Assembly: GCA_024398475.1 (NCBI GenBank) | Contig: JAKSJB010000001.1 | Span: 179,953-243,952, forward strand | Direction: 5' to 3' | Length of the DNA stretch: 64,000 nt | Source of the DNA: Bacteroidaceae bacterium | GTDB lineage: Bacteria; Bacteroidota; Bacteroidia; Bacteroidales; Bacteroidaceae | Part shown: positions 34,332 to 43,619 of the stretch, in pieces | How positions within the stretch are numbered: the first letter of the stretch is position 1 | How the letters are laid out: the number at the start of each line of letters is the position of its first letter | Translations under genes and position numbers: made by a program | Notes under the pieces: model-generated | What the model was told of the DNA's origin: nothing | The model's input: the letters and a program-made list of their open reading frames with translations, nothing else | The model's database searches: none

Positions 34332-35414
34332 TTAAGATCTTCCGAAAAGATATTTTTTTAAGAATGGACTCATTCGCAAGACATTGGAAACCAATAAACA
34401 GAATCCAATCACAATTATAGCTACAACAATAGATAATGTAGTATCAATCACGAAATTATTTCGGTTGGTATTGAAATATGTACCAATTTGAGGAAGATTT
34501 GGTAAAAACATAAAATGCAACAAGTAGATGTCTAGTGTACGCATCCCGATGTACTGCAGACCTTTGCCTAGTTTACGGTCTTTAGTAAAGTATGCTTGAT
34601 AGTATCTGAAGAATAGGAATACCAATGTAAGTAAAGAGTACCGTGCTAATGTCTGAGAGAGATTTGCCCATGCTCCTTTTAATAGATGAAATTTAAGGTA
34701 ATCACCTGTTGATAGGAATGCAATGATTATTATTGTAAGTATGATACCTTGACAATCAAACATTTTCTCAACCTTTGGCCAATATCTGTGTACAATGTTG
34801 CCGAATAGGAAGAAGTGTAGGAATAGAAATACTTGAAATAAACTTGAATCGTATAGCCATCCAGTTTGATTTGTTTTTGGCGCTCCGTATGCCCAGTAGA
34901 AATTATGTGGAAGATAGCATGTTTCATATAATGCAATGGCGATGAGCCAAAGTATGATGTATGGTAGGTATGATTTTATTTTCAGTTTTTGAATGAGGTA
35001 TTCGTAGATGTAATATATAATAAACATATATAGCAGTACCAAAGTAAACCAATATCCGCCTTTGGTCGGAGAATGGAAGTTCTCGACTATTGTTTCCGTG
35101 AAACGTGAAGGAGCAGTGATTGCAATAAAAGCCAAGAAGAAGACTATAGTAGGTATTATTTGAATCCTTGTTTTCTTTCCAATCATTTGAGTTAGACCTC
35201 TGAAACTCCAATCAGCATTTGAACGGTATGATAGAAAACCGCTGATAAAGAAAAATAAAGGCATCCTAAATAGTACCAAAAATGGTAATGAAGACGATAG
35301 TTTCACTTCCTCGTCAAATCCTTGTAATGCAACATGGTATGCAACAACGAGAATCATAGTAAATCCTCGCATTGCATCAATCCATTCTAATCTAACCTTT
35401 CCTGTATTCTCCAT
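34332..35414 (-). CDS. Acyltransferase family 3 membrane protein
   Basis: About 360 residues from ATG 35414. Some ten hydrophobic helices; the N-terminal motif LEWIDAMRGFTMILVVAYHV carries the conserved His of acyltransferase-3 proteins, and FRMPLFFFISGFLSYR follows. These enzymes O-acylate surface glycans or other exported molecules; the substrate is unknown. It lies divergent to the cytidylyltransferase-LicD cluster and has its own promoter. Confidence 0.88.
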   Translation of the reverse strand: MENTGKVRLEWIDAMRGFTMILVVAYHVALQGFDEEVKLSSSLPFLVLFRMPLFFFISGFLSYRSNADWSFRGLTQMIGKKTRIQIIPTIVFFLAFIAITAPSRFTETIVENFHSPTKGGYWFTLVLLYMFIIYYIYEYLIQKLKIKSYLPYIILWLIAIALYETCYLPHNFYWAYGAPKTNQTGWLYDSSLFQVFLFLHFFLFGNIVHRYWPKVEKMFDCQGIILTIIIIAFLSTGDYLKFHLLKGAWANLSQTLARYSLLTLVFLFFRYYQAYFTKDRKLGKGLQYIGMRTLDIYLLHFMFLPNLPQIGTYFNTNRNNFVIDTTLSIVVAIIVIGFCLLVSNVLRMSPFLKKYLFGRS

Positions 35415-35447
35415 GAAAAAATACAATGGTATTGTTCTAAATCGATT

Positions 35448-35456
35448 GCAAAGTTA
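35448..35456 (-). promoter_or_regulatory. -7 element for the acyltransferase
   Basis: Minus-strand TAACTTTGC, 33 bases upstream of ATG 35414. Confidence 0.55.
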
Positions 35457-35601
35457 GTAAATATTGATAATGCGAACAAATATTAATATCATTTTGATAT
35501 TCATTATTGGAAATAGGGCATTTTGGGCATTAAAAATAAAGTAAAATCGTGTGTTATTTGTGTTTTTAATATAAGGAGTTGTTCTTTTGATGAAAAATAC
35601 G

Positions 35602-35610
35602 TAATTTTGC
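35602..35610 (+). promoter_or_regulatory. -7 element for the glycan cluster
   Basis: TAATTTTGC, 16 bases before the cytidylyltransferase ATG. It probably serves all four genes to 39224. Confidence 0.55.
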
Positions 35611-35626
35611 CAGAAAAATAGAAGAT

Positions 35627-36349
35627 ATGAATATTGCTATAATCATAGCCGGTGGTATCGGAAACAGAATGGGACAAGACATTCCTAAGCAATTTATTAA
35701 TGTATATGACAAACCAATTCTAATTTATACATTGGAGAGCTTTCAGCGTCATCCCAAAGTTGATGCGATTGAAGTGGTGTGTCTAGAGGGATGGGAGATG
35801 ATGGTACAGGCATATGCAAATCAATATAATCTGACAAAACTGAAATGGATAGTCACTGGTGGAAAGAGTGCTCAGGAGTCCATACGAAATGGCGTATATT
35901 ATTTAAAGGACAAATGCTGTGATGATGATATAGTTATTATTCATGATGGAATTCGTCCTTTGGTAGAAGCATCGGTACTTACTGATGTCGTGGAAAAAGC
36001 ATCGATTTATGGCAATGCAGTTACGTCTATGCCTTATAATGAGCAGATTTTCGTGATGGATGCCACTGATGAAAATACTACAACGAAATATGTACCACGT
36101 GATACGTTGCGCCGAGTAAGTACGCCGCAGGCATATATGTATAAGTTGTTGGATGAAAAATACCATGAAGCATTTAAACGTGAAATAGGAATATATGGTA
36201 GTAGTTATACGAATACAATGATGGTTGATCTTGGAGTCAGGTTGTATTTTGCATCTGGGAGTGATAGAAATATCAAATTAACTACTAAAGATGATTTGGA
36301 ATTGTTCAAGAGCTATATAGCAATGGATAAAGATAAATGGCTGAAATAG
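35627..36349 (+). CDS. IspD/TarI-like cytidylyltransferase
   Basis: 240 residues. CTP-binding IIAGGIGNRMGQDIPKQF at the N-terminus, VIIHDGIRPLV near 105, STPQAYMY near 165 and RNIKLTTKDDLELF at the end. IspD makes CDP-methylerythritol; relatives such as TarI and Bcs1 make CDP-ribitol for surface polymers. Because the next genes are an epimerase, a LicD transferase and an acyltransferase, a CDP-polyol role in glycan decoration is more likely than isoprenoid synthesis. That is inference from context. Confidence 0.85.
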   Translation: MNIAIIIAGGIGNRMGQDIPKQFINVYDKPILIYTLESFQRHPKVDAIEVVCLEGWEMMVQAYANQYNLTKLKWIVTGGKSAQESIRNGVYYLKDKCCDDDIVIIHDGIRPLVEASVLTDVVEKASIYGNAVTSMPYNEQIFVMDATDENTTTKYVPRDTLRRVSTPQAYMYKLLDEKYHEAFKREIGIYGSSYTNTMMVDLGVRLYFASGSDRNIKLTTKDDLELFKSYIAMDKDKWLK

Positions 36350-36350
36350 T

Positions 36351-37385
36351 ATGAATAAACAACACGAATTATACAGAGAGGATATTCTGCAAATTCTAAG
36401 AACAAATGGTCTTAATCAACTATTTGGAAAAACCATACTTGTAACCGGCGCAACAGGTATGTTGGGGATGCACTTGATAGATGCATTTATGGCAATAGGT
36501 GATATTAATGTTATTGCGGTTGGTAGAAGTAGGAAAAATGCGGAGAAACGTTTAGGTGAATATTTTTCATCTGATAAATTCTTGTTTATTGAGCAGGATG
36601 TATGTTCTCCTTTACCAAAGCATTTGAAAGTTGATTATATAATTCCATTGGCAAGTAATACTCATCCATTGGCATATTCGCAATATCCCTTTGAAACATT
36701 GATGACAAATATATTGGGCACTAAATATGCTTTGGAAAAATCCATTGAATGTGATGCGACCTTGTTGTATCCGTCTACGGTTGAAATATATGGCAATGCC
36801 CGTGATGAAGATGTATTTGACGAAGATTATACTGGAAATCTAAATTTGTCAAACTCAAGGGCATGTTATCCAGAGTCAAAAAGGGTTTGTGAGGCAATGT
36901 GTCAGTCATATATTTCAGAGTATGGTGCCAAAGTAAAAATTGTTCGTTTAAGTAGGATTTTTGGTCCAACAATGTTGTTGTCAGACTCTAAAGCTTCTTC
37001 CCAATTTATATTAAAATCTATGAATAATGAAGATATCGTATTGAAAAGCAATGGGCAGCAATTCTTTTCTTATACCTATGTTACCGATGCTGTGTGTGCG
37101 ATACTGTTTGTCTTATTTTATGGCGTTGTCGGACTCCCATACAATATCAGCAATGAACGTTGCAATATCCGTTTGAAGGATTTTGCAGCAATTTGTGCTG
37201 GAGCATGTGGATGTGAGGTCGTATTTGAACTGCCTTCAAATGCGGAATTACAAGGCTATAGCATCGCTCAGCATGCTATATTGGATAATACTCGTATTTG
37301 TAATTTAGGTTGGAAACCGAAATATGAGATGTCAGAAGCAATATGTCGGACAATTAAAATTTTGCAATCAGATTATTTACGATAA
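36351..37385 (+). CDS. NAD-dependent epimerase/dehydratase (extended SDR)
   Basis: 344 residues. Rossmann motif VTGATGMLGMHLI near residue 30, PSTVEIYG near 145, catalytic YPESKR near 172, and RLSRIFGPTM after it. It probably converts a nucleotide-activated sugar or polyol. It starts one base after the upstream stop and is followed within 2 bases by the LicD gene, so the set is one operon. Confidence 0.9.
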   Translation: MNKQHELYREDILQILRTNGLNQLFGKTILVTGATGMLGMHLIDAFMAIGDINVIAVGRSRKNAEKRLGEYFSSDKFLFIEQDVCSPLPKHLKVDYIIPLASNTHPLAYSQYPFETLMTNILGTKYALEKSIECDATLLYPSTVEIYGNARDEDVFDEDYTGNLNLSNSRACYPESKRVCEAMCQSYISEYGAKVKIVRLSRIFGPTMLLSDSKASSQFILKSMNNEDIVLKSNGQQFFSYTYVTDAVCAILFVLFYGVVGLPYNISNERCNIRLKDFAAICAGACGCEVVFELPSNAELQGYSIAQHAILDNTRICNLGWKPKYEMSEAICRTIKILQSDYLR

Positions 37386-37387
37386 CA

Positions 37388-38194
37388 GTGATGGATTATT
37401 TAAGGGAATATACTCAACGGAATTTAAGAGTTGGACAATTGAAACAATTGCAGATACTAAATGAAATAGACACAATCTGCAAGAAGCATAATATAGATTA
37501 TTGGTTAGATGGAGGTACTTTATTGGGCGCTGTCAGACATGGTGGTTTTATTCCTTGGGACGATGATATAGATATCGCAATGACTCTTGATGATTTGGAT
37601 AGGTTTAAAAAGTTGGCTCCAGAAGAGTTGTCACCGACATTATTGTTGCAAACTCCAGAGAATGAACCAATAAATGAACCGATAGTAAAGGTTCGGGATT
37701 GTAATTCATTCTATTTGGAGAAAGGTGATGATTTGAATGCGAATTACTGCAAAGGTATTTATATTGACATATTTCCTTTTATTGATTATCCAACAGTTTC
37801 ACGGCGTTTTGTGAAAAATATCGTGGGAGGAATATCTAAAAGTTATTCAATTTTACATAAGTCGCATTATTATTCCTTGCGCTCAATTGCAGAACTTCCA
37901 TGGTTTTCAGCTAAATTAGCATGTTGTGGTATCATTTGGAAATTGGTATGTATGTTTTGTGTAAAAGGAAAATTTTTCGGAAATATACCAACCAATTGCG
38001 GTTATGGTATCATGCATGTAAAAGATGACATATTTCCTTTGGGACAGATACAATTTGAAGGACATACTTTTCCTGCGCCACATAATGTTGATGGATATTT
38101 ACGAGATTTATATAAAAATTATATGGAGATTCCTCCGATAGAAAATAGAAAGGTCCATGCATTTTATATCCAGCCGGATTTATTGCATGAATAA
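37388..38194 (+). CDS. LicD-family phosphotransferase
   Basis: 268 residues. The LicD nucleotidyltransferase signature is complete: YWLDGGTLLGAVRHGG, then IPWDDDIDIAM. LicD enzymes attach phospho-choline or phospho-ribitol-like groups from CDP donors to glycans, which fits the cytidylyltransferase two genes upstream as donor-maker. No transmembrane segment is needed; a hydrophobic stretch near residue 170 may be membrane-associated. It overlaps the following start by 8 bases. Confidence 0.9.
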   Translation: MMDYLREYTQRNLRVGQLKQLQILNEIDTICKKHNIDYWLDGGTLLGAVRHGGFIPWDDDIDIAMTLDDLDRFKKLAPEELSPTLLLQTPENEPINEPIVKVRDCNSFYLEKGDDLNANYCKGIYIDIFPFIDYPTVSRRFVKNIVGGISKSYSILHKSHYYSLRSIAELPWFSAKLACCGIIWKLVCMFCVKGKFFGNIPTNCGYGIMHVKDDIFPLGQIQFEGHTFPAPHNVDGYLRDLYKNYMEIPPIENRKVHAFYIQPDLLHE

Positions 38195-39224
38195 TCGTAT
38201 TAGGATGGCTTCTGATAAACGACAAAGATCACATGCGTTTGATTTTCTATGTGGGATATGTATTATACGCATGATTATGTTACACATTCTTGAGTGTACG
38301 CAATTGGATAAATCGCAGTTATGGGAATATGCGATGCATTGGTCGTTCTATTTTATGTGTTTTTTCTTTTTTAAGGCAGGTTTCTTCAATAGGTCGGTAC
38401 GGGGTAATTCTATAAAATATTGCAATGACAGGTTTAAACGTTTAATGATTCCATATTTTGTATGGGGTTGGATTGGTGTAATTGTCTATTTTACTTTTTG
38501 TTTGTTTGTATTGCCGCCAAACAATACAATGGTAAAAGATCTTCATTGGGAGCATTTATGGCAGACAAGTGCCTTTTATGGAAATAATCCAGTGTGGTTT
38601 CTTTTTTCTTTTTTCACTACATATATTTGCGTTCATTATATTGAGAAAATGAAGCATTTGCATTGGACCGTATGTGTCTTTCCATACATAAGTTGGTATT
38701 TATCATCTATTGATAATCCATTGTGGTTAAACTTGAATAACGTTTTTTTTGGTATTTTCGTTTTTTATTTGGGAAAGTTTTGGCATAAAGTTCTTGTTTC
38801 AGTGAACAAATGTACTTTTATATTGATTTCAATTCTGATGGTAGGTCTCTTTTGTTACTTGAATACGACAAATGATGTATATTATCAGATGAGTTCTAAT
38901 ATGTGGCAAGGAAATTTCTATATTATTACATTGTGTATAGTAGCAGCGCTATGTGGAATATCAGGATTGTTGTTAAGTATTTGTAAAGTGAGGATACCCA
39001 TTATCAATTATATAGGAGAACATTCTATGGTATTTTTTGTTTCACATTTTGTGATTATTACATTCTACAAAATGTTGAAATCGTCGTATGTACGTACTTT
39101 AAAAGGACATGAAGATGATTTAATTATTCTGACAATCTTGGTCTTTGTTTCCTGCTTTTTTATTGTTCCATATGTAGAAAACGTTCCATGGTTAAGTGGA
39201 AGATTTAAGAACAAACATAATTAA
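38187..39224 (+). CDS. Acyltransferase-like polytopic membrane protein
   Basis: About 345 residues from ATG 38187, overlapping the licD stop. Some ten hydrophobic helices; HAFDFLCGICIIRMIMLHIL and FYFMCFFFFKAGFF resemble the acyltransferase-3 N-terminus with the His conserved. It is probably an O-acetyltransferase for the glycan made by the operon. It is AT-rich compared with the flanking core genes, as is the rest of the cluster. Confidence 0.75.
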   Translation: MNNRIRMASDKRQRSHAFDFLCGICIIRMIMLHILECTQLDKSQLWEYAMHWSFYFMCFFFFKAGFFNRSVRGNSIKYCNDRFKRLMIPYFVWGWIGVIVYFTFCLFVLPPNNTMVKDLHWEHLWQTSAFYGNNPVWFLFSFFTTYICVHYIEKMKHLHWTVCVFPYISWYLSSIDNPLWLNLNNVFFGIFVFYLGKFWHKVLVSVNKCTFILISILMVGLFCYLNTTNDVYYQMSSNMWQGNFYIITLCIVAALCGISGLLLSICKVRIPIINYIGEHSMVFFVSHFVIITFYKMLKSSYVRTLKGHEDDLIILTILVFVSCFFIVPYVENVPWLSGRFKNKHN

Positions 39225-39240
39225 ATTGATTGAAACCTAT

Positions 39241-41025
39241 TTATTTACACCTCTGTACAAGTCTCATCACTCTCAAGAAGTTGCCACCCCAGATTTTTTC
39301 GATGTCATTGTCTGAATAGCGGTTTCTGAGTAACTGCCGTGTGAAGTTAATGAGTTCGCTGGCTGAAGCCAATCCCGGTACTCCGCCGTCACCGTCAAAA
39401 TCCGTACCGATACCCACATGGTCAATGCCCATGACCTTTACCATGTGGTTGAGGTGGTTAACAGCATCGATAATTGATGCTTGTCCCTCTTTCTTGAGGA
39501 ATCCATTGTAGAATGTCACCTGTGCCACGCCTCCGGCTTGTGCCAGTCGACGCATTTGCTCATCTGTCAGGTTGCGTGGATGGTCGCATAGAGCACGGGC
39601 AGAAGAGTGGCTGCATACGATTGGAGCGGAGCTGATTTCCAATGCATCGTAAAAACTGCTTTCTGCAGCATGACTGAGGTCAACCATCATGCCAACACGA
39701 TTCATCTCACGGATAACATCTGCTCCGAATTTGCTTACACCTCCATGTTCTCCATTACCTTTGGCAGAATCACATATGTCGTTGTCGCCATTATGGCAAA
39801 GTGTCATATATACTATTCCACGATTGCGAAATTTCTCCACATTGCTGATATCCTTTCCGATGGCATATCCGTTTTCGATTCCCATCATGATGGCTTTCCT
39901 GCCATCACGTTTCAATCGGTAAAGGTCATCTGGAGTCTTTGCGAGTGCTACGGGCTTATTCTCATCATTGTCTGTGCCGATCTTGTTTATCATTCCTTCG
40001 ATTTCATCGAGGATGCTGTTTGCTTTAATTGTGGCATTAAGTAATGATTGCTCGTCACGTGCTTCCTGTTTGAGATATGCCACCATGATACTTGCATCAA
40101 GATGACCTTCAGTCATTTTGTGAAGGTCAACCAGAATCTTTGGATCACGGTTGTAGAAATTGATGTCTTGGTCAAAAAACATCGGCGTATCACAATGTGA
40201 ATCAAGAGACAGAATATGATTATGTAGTTTTTTTGCCCGTTTAAATTCAGAGGCTTCTGATATCAGCCAATAGAATAAAGGCATCATGCTTTCATCACCG
40301 GTAAGGATAAAACACTCAGGATGCCATTGAACTCCTATAATAGATTTATGTTCGGCGGATTCAATGGCCTCAATTACTCCGTCATTGGCATATGCGCAGG
40401 TCTTGCAACATGTAGCAGGAGTTTTTACTGCCTGATGGTGGAAGGAATTTACATTGAGCGTTTCAGTCTTGAATATACTGAACAGCAGTGAATCCTTATT
40501 GACTGTTATAGTATGAGAAGCCCTGGTACGGTCAAGGTCCTGACTGTGTTTGATGGATGGTCGCCAATTCTCTTCTTCAGCCTTTTGGCTGTTTATATCT
40601 TGATAGAGTTCACCTCCAAGTGCCGCCGTAATTACCTGAATGCCCTTGCATATACCAAGTATTGGCAATTGACGGTTGTATGCCATCTTTGCAAGAAGTA
40701 GTTCCTGACGGTCACGTATTGGATTGACACCATGTAATTGTGGAATAGGCTGTTCTCCCAAATATAAAGGGTTGATGTCACCACCTCCGCTGAATATGAT
40801 TGCATCCAGTTGGTTGAGTAAGTCGCCCAAGTTGTCAATGTCTTCGTACGGAGGGATAATCACAGGAATACCACCGGCCTTCAGCACTGACTGATAATAT
40901 CCTTCTGCCAAGGTGCATGTCTGGTCATTATAGTTTCCAGTGATACCAATCAGTGGTTTTGGACTGCTGTAGTCAAAACCAGAATGAAGTCTTTCGTACG
41001 TGTCTTTCCAATCGAATGAATTCAT
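39241..41025 (-). CDS. Class I glutamine amidotransferase-like (C26) / M19 dipeptidase fusion
   Basis: 594 residues in two parts. Residues 1-265: gamma-glutamyl hydrolase domain with IFSGGGDINPLY, nucleophile Cys in LGICKGIQVI, and VQWHPE. Residues 270-594: renal-type dipeptidase with SLDSHCDTP, DLSHAAESS, CSHSSARALCDHPRNL and GIGTDFDG, all zinc ligands present. The two activities could act in sequence on gamma-glutamyl peptides or peptidoglycan fragments (inference). No signal peptide is visible, so it is probably cytoplasmic. The promoter is at 41113-41121. Confidence 0.9.
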   Translation of the reverse strand: MNSFDWKDTYERLHSGFDYSSPKPLIGITGNYNDQTCTLAEGYYQSVLKAGGIPVIIPPYEDIDNLGDLLNQLDAIIFSGGGDINPLYLGEQPIPQLHGVNPIRDRQELLLAKMAYNRQLPILGICKGIQVITAALGGELYQDINSQKAEEENWRPSIKHSQDLDRTRASHTITVNKDSLLFSIFKTETLNVNSFHHQAVKTPATCCKTCAYANDGVIEAIESAEHKSIIGVQWHPECFILTGDESMMPLFYWLISEASEFKRAKKLHNHILSLDSHCDTPMFFDQDINFYNRDPKILVDLHKMTEGHLDASIMVAYLKQEARDEQSLLNATIKANSILDEIEGMINKIGTDNDENKPVALAKTPDDLYRLKRDGRKAIMMGIENGYAIGKDISNVEKFRNRGIVYMTLCHNGDNDICDSAKGNGEHGGVSKFGADVIREMNRVGMMVDLSHAAESSFYDALEISSAPIVCSHSSARALCDHPRNLTDEQMRRLAQAGGVAQVTFYNGFLKKEGQASIIDAVNHLNHMVKVMGIDHVGIGTDFDGDGGVPGLASASELINFTRQLLRNRYSDNDIEKIWGGNFLRVMRLVQRCK

Positions 41026-41112
41026 ACTTTTCCTTGTGTCATTTTTTTATGCATAGAGTACTGAACCCCAAGCGAAATGCATGGTATTTGAATCATATGC
41101 AAAATATACAGT

Positions 41113-41121
41113 GCAAAGGTA
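41113..41121 (-). promoter_or_regulatory. -7 element for the fused hydrolase
   Basis: Minus-strand TACCTTTGC, 88 bases before its ATG. The 318-bp gap 41026-41343 holds this promoter and the divergent one at 41227; nothing else was found in it. Confidence 0.55.
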
Positions 41122-41226
41122 GTAATAATTTTATTATTAAATAGGGTGAAATATAAGAATAATCAAATTCCATCTCCTTTTCAAAAGAAAATAATGCCAT
41201 TGACCTATTAATTATGAATTATTTAC

Positions 41227-41235
41227 TACCTTTGC
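41227..41235 (+). promoter_or_regulatory. -7 element for the S41 protease
   Basis: TACCTTTGC, giving a leader of about 100 bases before ATG 41344. Confidence 0.55.
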
Positions 41236-41343
41236 ACACGTTTCAATAAGTCTGCGGTAGTATAGTAGATTGAGACAAACAGAAGACAAAACATAAAAAT
41301 ACAGAAGACATTTGCTTAAGGTAAATATCAAGATAAGATTATT

Positions 41344-43062
41344 ATGAAAGATAATTCAATAATCATGAAGTGCTGCCGGAATTTTCTTGGCAGGAGCAAC
41401 ATAAGCATCCGCATAGCATTGTCAGCAGGATTGCTGTCGCTGGGTTCATATTCATCAGTTGATGCTCAGGTGAACGATCATGCCTTTGATGTGTCAAGTC
41501 AACTGGACGTATTCAGCAATGCCTATCGTCTGTTGGATGCATACTATGTAGACACGCTTGATGCAAAGAACGTAATAAAGGACGGCTTGAATGCAATGCT
41601 GCGTTCACTTGACCCATATACTGAATACTATCCAAGTGAGGATGAGGAAGACTTGAAGATGCTCACTCAGGCAAAGTACGGAGGGATAGGCAGTGTTATC
41701 CGTATGATGAAGGATTCTACTGTCATAATATCCGAACCCTATGAAGGCATGCCTGCTGCAGAAGTCGGACTTGAAGCAGGTGATGTGCTTTTGAAGATTG
41801 ATGACAAGGACCTAAAGGGAATGGCAACACAGGAAGTGAGTGACCTTCTGAGGGGAGAACCTGGAACGACATTTGTATTGAAGTATCAGCGTCCAGGGGA
41901 GAATAAGATCCGTACAGCAAAGATTACACGTCAAACCATAAAGATTCCGGCTTTGCCATATTACGGCATAGTGGCACCTAAAATAGGATATATGCATCTA
42001 AGTCAGTTTACCAACGACTGTTTCCCATACGTTCGCAAAGCGGTAATATCACTAAAGGAACAAGGTGCAGAATCCCTTATTCTCGATCTTCGTGAAAACG
42101 GAGGAGGAGCTCTTGACCAAGCAGTGAGGATAGTCAATCTATTTGTTCCGAAGGATGTTAAGATTGTGGAAACCAAGGGAAAGGTTGATGCAAGTAACTT
42201 TACCCATGTAGCAACAGATGAACCTCTTGACCTCAATATCCCTTTGGTCGTATTGGTAAATTCCAATTCAGCCTCCGCCTCGGAAATCGTATCCGGCGCT
42301 TTACAGGACTTGGATCGTGCCGTAATTATCGGAACACGAACTTACGGAAAGGGACTTGTGCAGGCAATTCGTGCTTTGCCATACGGCTCAAACATGAAAC
42401 TGACCACAGCTAAGTATTATATACCAAGCGGTCGATGCATTCAGGAAATCGACTATAAGCAGAAACGTCAGGCAAACGGTAAGCAGACCATAGCCAACGG
42501 AGTTCAGGACAGTATTTTCTACACTGTTAACCATAGAGAGGTAAAAAGCGGAAAGGGTATAATGCCGGATATCGAAGTCAAGCACGATACACTTCAGAAT
42601 ATTCTGTTTTATCTTTCCAACGATGATGTGCTGATTCATTACGGAACACACTATTGTCAGACGCACCAGAAACCAGCATCTGTCAGCGAGTTTTCACTTA
42701 CTGATGCCGATTTTGAGGAATTCAAGCAAATGATTATTGACAGTGGATTCACATACGACCGTCTTTCCGACAAGCAACTTCAACAACTTAAGAAGGTAGC
42801 ACAGTTCGAAGGATATTATGATGATGCACGAGCAGAATTCGATTCACTTGAATCCAAACTTACCCGTAATCTTGGTAATGAACTCGACCGTTACCGCAAG
42901 GAAATCATCAGTATAGCATCGATGGAGATAGTAAAACGATGGTTCTATGAATCAGGAGTCGTACAGCAATCACTCAAGGACGATGAGGATTTGCAGCGTG
43001 CCATAGAACTGCTGAATAATAAGGAAGAATATAAAACCATTTTAGGATATGCGCAACAGTAA
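41344..43062 (+). CDS. C-terminal processing peptidase, S41 family
   Basis: 572 residues. Signal-anchor or signal peptide (residues about 20-42, ending SVDAQ), then a PDZ domain (GIGSVIRMMKDSTVIIS...AGDVLLKIDDKDL) and the S41 core. The catalytic Ser is in NSNSASASEIVSGALQD and the Lys in GTRTYGKGLVQ. It cuts C-termini of envelope proteins in the periplasm. The second Met (residue 8) is an alternative start. Confidence 0.93.
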   Translation: MKDNSIIMKCCRNFLGRSNISIRIALSAGLLSLGSYSSVDAQVNDHAFDVSSQLDVFSNAYRLLDAYYVDTLDAKNVIKDGLNAMLRSLDPYTEYYPSEDEEDLKMLTQAKYGGIGSVIRMMKDSTVIISEPYEGMPAAEVGLEAGDVLLKIDDKDLKGMATQEVSDLLRGEPGTTFVLKYQRPGENKIRTAKITRQTIKIPALPYYGIVAPKIGYMHLSQFTNDCFPYVRKAVISLKEQGAESLILDLRENGGGALDQAVRIVNLFVPKDVKIVETKGKVDASNFTHVATDEPLDLNIPLVVLVNSNSASASEIVSGALQDLDRAVIIGTRTYGKGLVQAIRALPYGSNMKLTTAKYYIPSGRCIQEIDYKQKRQANGKQTIANGVQDSIFYTVNHREVKSGKGIMPDIEVKHDTLQNILFYLSNDDVLIHYGTHYCQTHQKPASVSEFSLTDADFEEFKQMIIDSGFTYDRLSDKQLQQLKKVAQFEGYYDDARAEFDSLESKLTRNLGNELDRYRKEIISIASMEIVKRWFYESGVVQQSLKDDEDLQRAIELLNNKEEYKTILGYAQQ

Positions 43063-43165
43063 ACTTATCAAGTCAAACCAACGGTTCATGTGGGCAAACA
43101 TTCTTCTTGGCGTGTTTGTCATAGCCATCATTTTTGCTTTCGTATATCTATGTGATATGCTGTAA
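43049..43165 (+). CDS. Small single-span membrane protein, 38 aa
   Basis: ATG 43049 lies inside the last codons of the S41 gene in another frame (14-base overlap). The product has a basic N-terminus (MRNSKLIKSNQRF), one membrane helix (ILLGVFVIAIIFAFVYLC) and the end DML. A terminator follows at 43210. The overlap and the positive-inside topology suggest a genuine coupled microprotein; the function is unknown. Confidence 0.6.
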   Translation: MRNSKLIKSNQRFMWANILLGVFVIAIIFAFVYLCDML

Positions 43166-43209
43166 GGTCTGATAATAGGCGAGAGTTATTGAAACTCTGA
43201 ATAATAAGC

Positions 43210-43252
43210 AGGAAATCCTACCACACGTAATTGGTAGGATTTCCTGTTTTTT
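43210..43252 (+). terminator. Rho-independent terminator
   Basis: Perfect 14-bp stem (43210-43223 with 43232-43245), 8-base loop, then GTTTTTTC. It ends the S41/microprotein unit. Confidence 0.88.
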
Positions 43253-43276
43253 CAGTTCCATTCTTGACTGGGGTCT

Positions 43277-43594
43277 TTATGCTTCTCCTCTGCCGAAAGG
43301 CGCAATGGTACGTCCACCGGCTTCCTGCTGTTGTGGTTGATGAAGATCAATCTCTCCGAACTGCTGTTCATATCCGCGTACTCGTTCGTTAAGTGCCATA
43401 AGCAGACGTTTTGCATGTTCAGGCGACATAATGATACGTGAACGTACTTCTGCTTTTTGGAGTCCTGGAAGCATGGATACAAAATCGAGTACGAATTCGC
43501 TGCTTGTGTTGGCGATGATTGCCATGTTTGAGTAAACTCCGGATGCCACTTCTGGCTTCAGCTCAATCTGGAGCTGTTGTTTCTGTTCTGCCAT
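43277..43594 (-). CDS. DUF3467 protein
   Basis: 105 residues. Conserved small Bacteroidetes protein: ELKPEVASGVYSNMAIIANTSSEFVLDFVSMLPG, MSPEHAKRLL, and a Gln/Gly-rich tail. The role is unknown. It is soluble, with no signal peptide. It is 25 bases downstream of dsbD on the same strand. Confidence 0.9.
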   Translation of the reverse strand: MAEQKQQLQIELKPEVASGVYSNMAIIANTSSEFVLDFVSMLPGLQKAEVRSRIIMSPEHAKRLLMALNERVRGYEQQFGEIDLHQPQQQEAGGRTIAPFGRGEA

Positions 43595-43619
43595 ATTTTT
43601 CAGTTTTTAGTTATAAATA

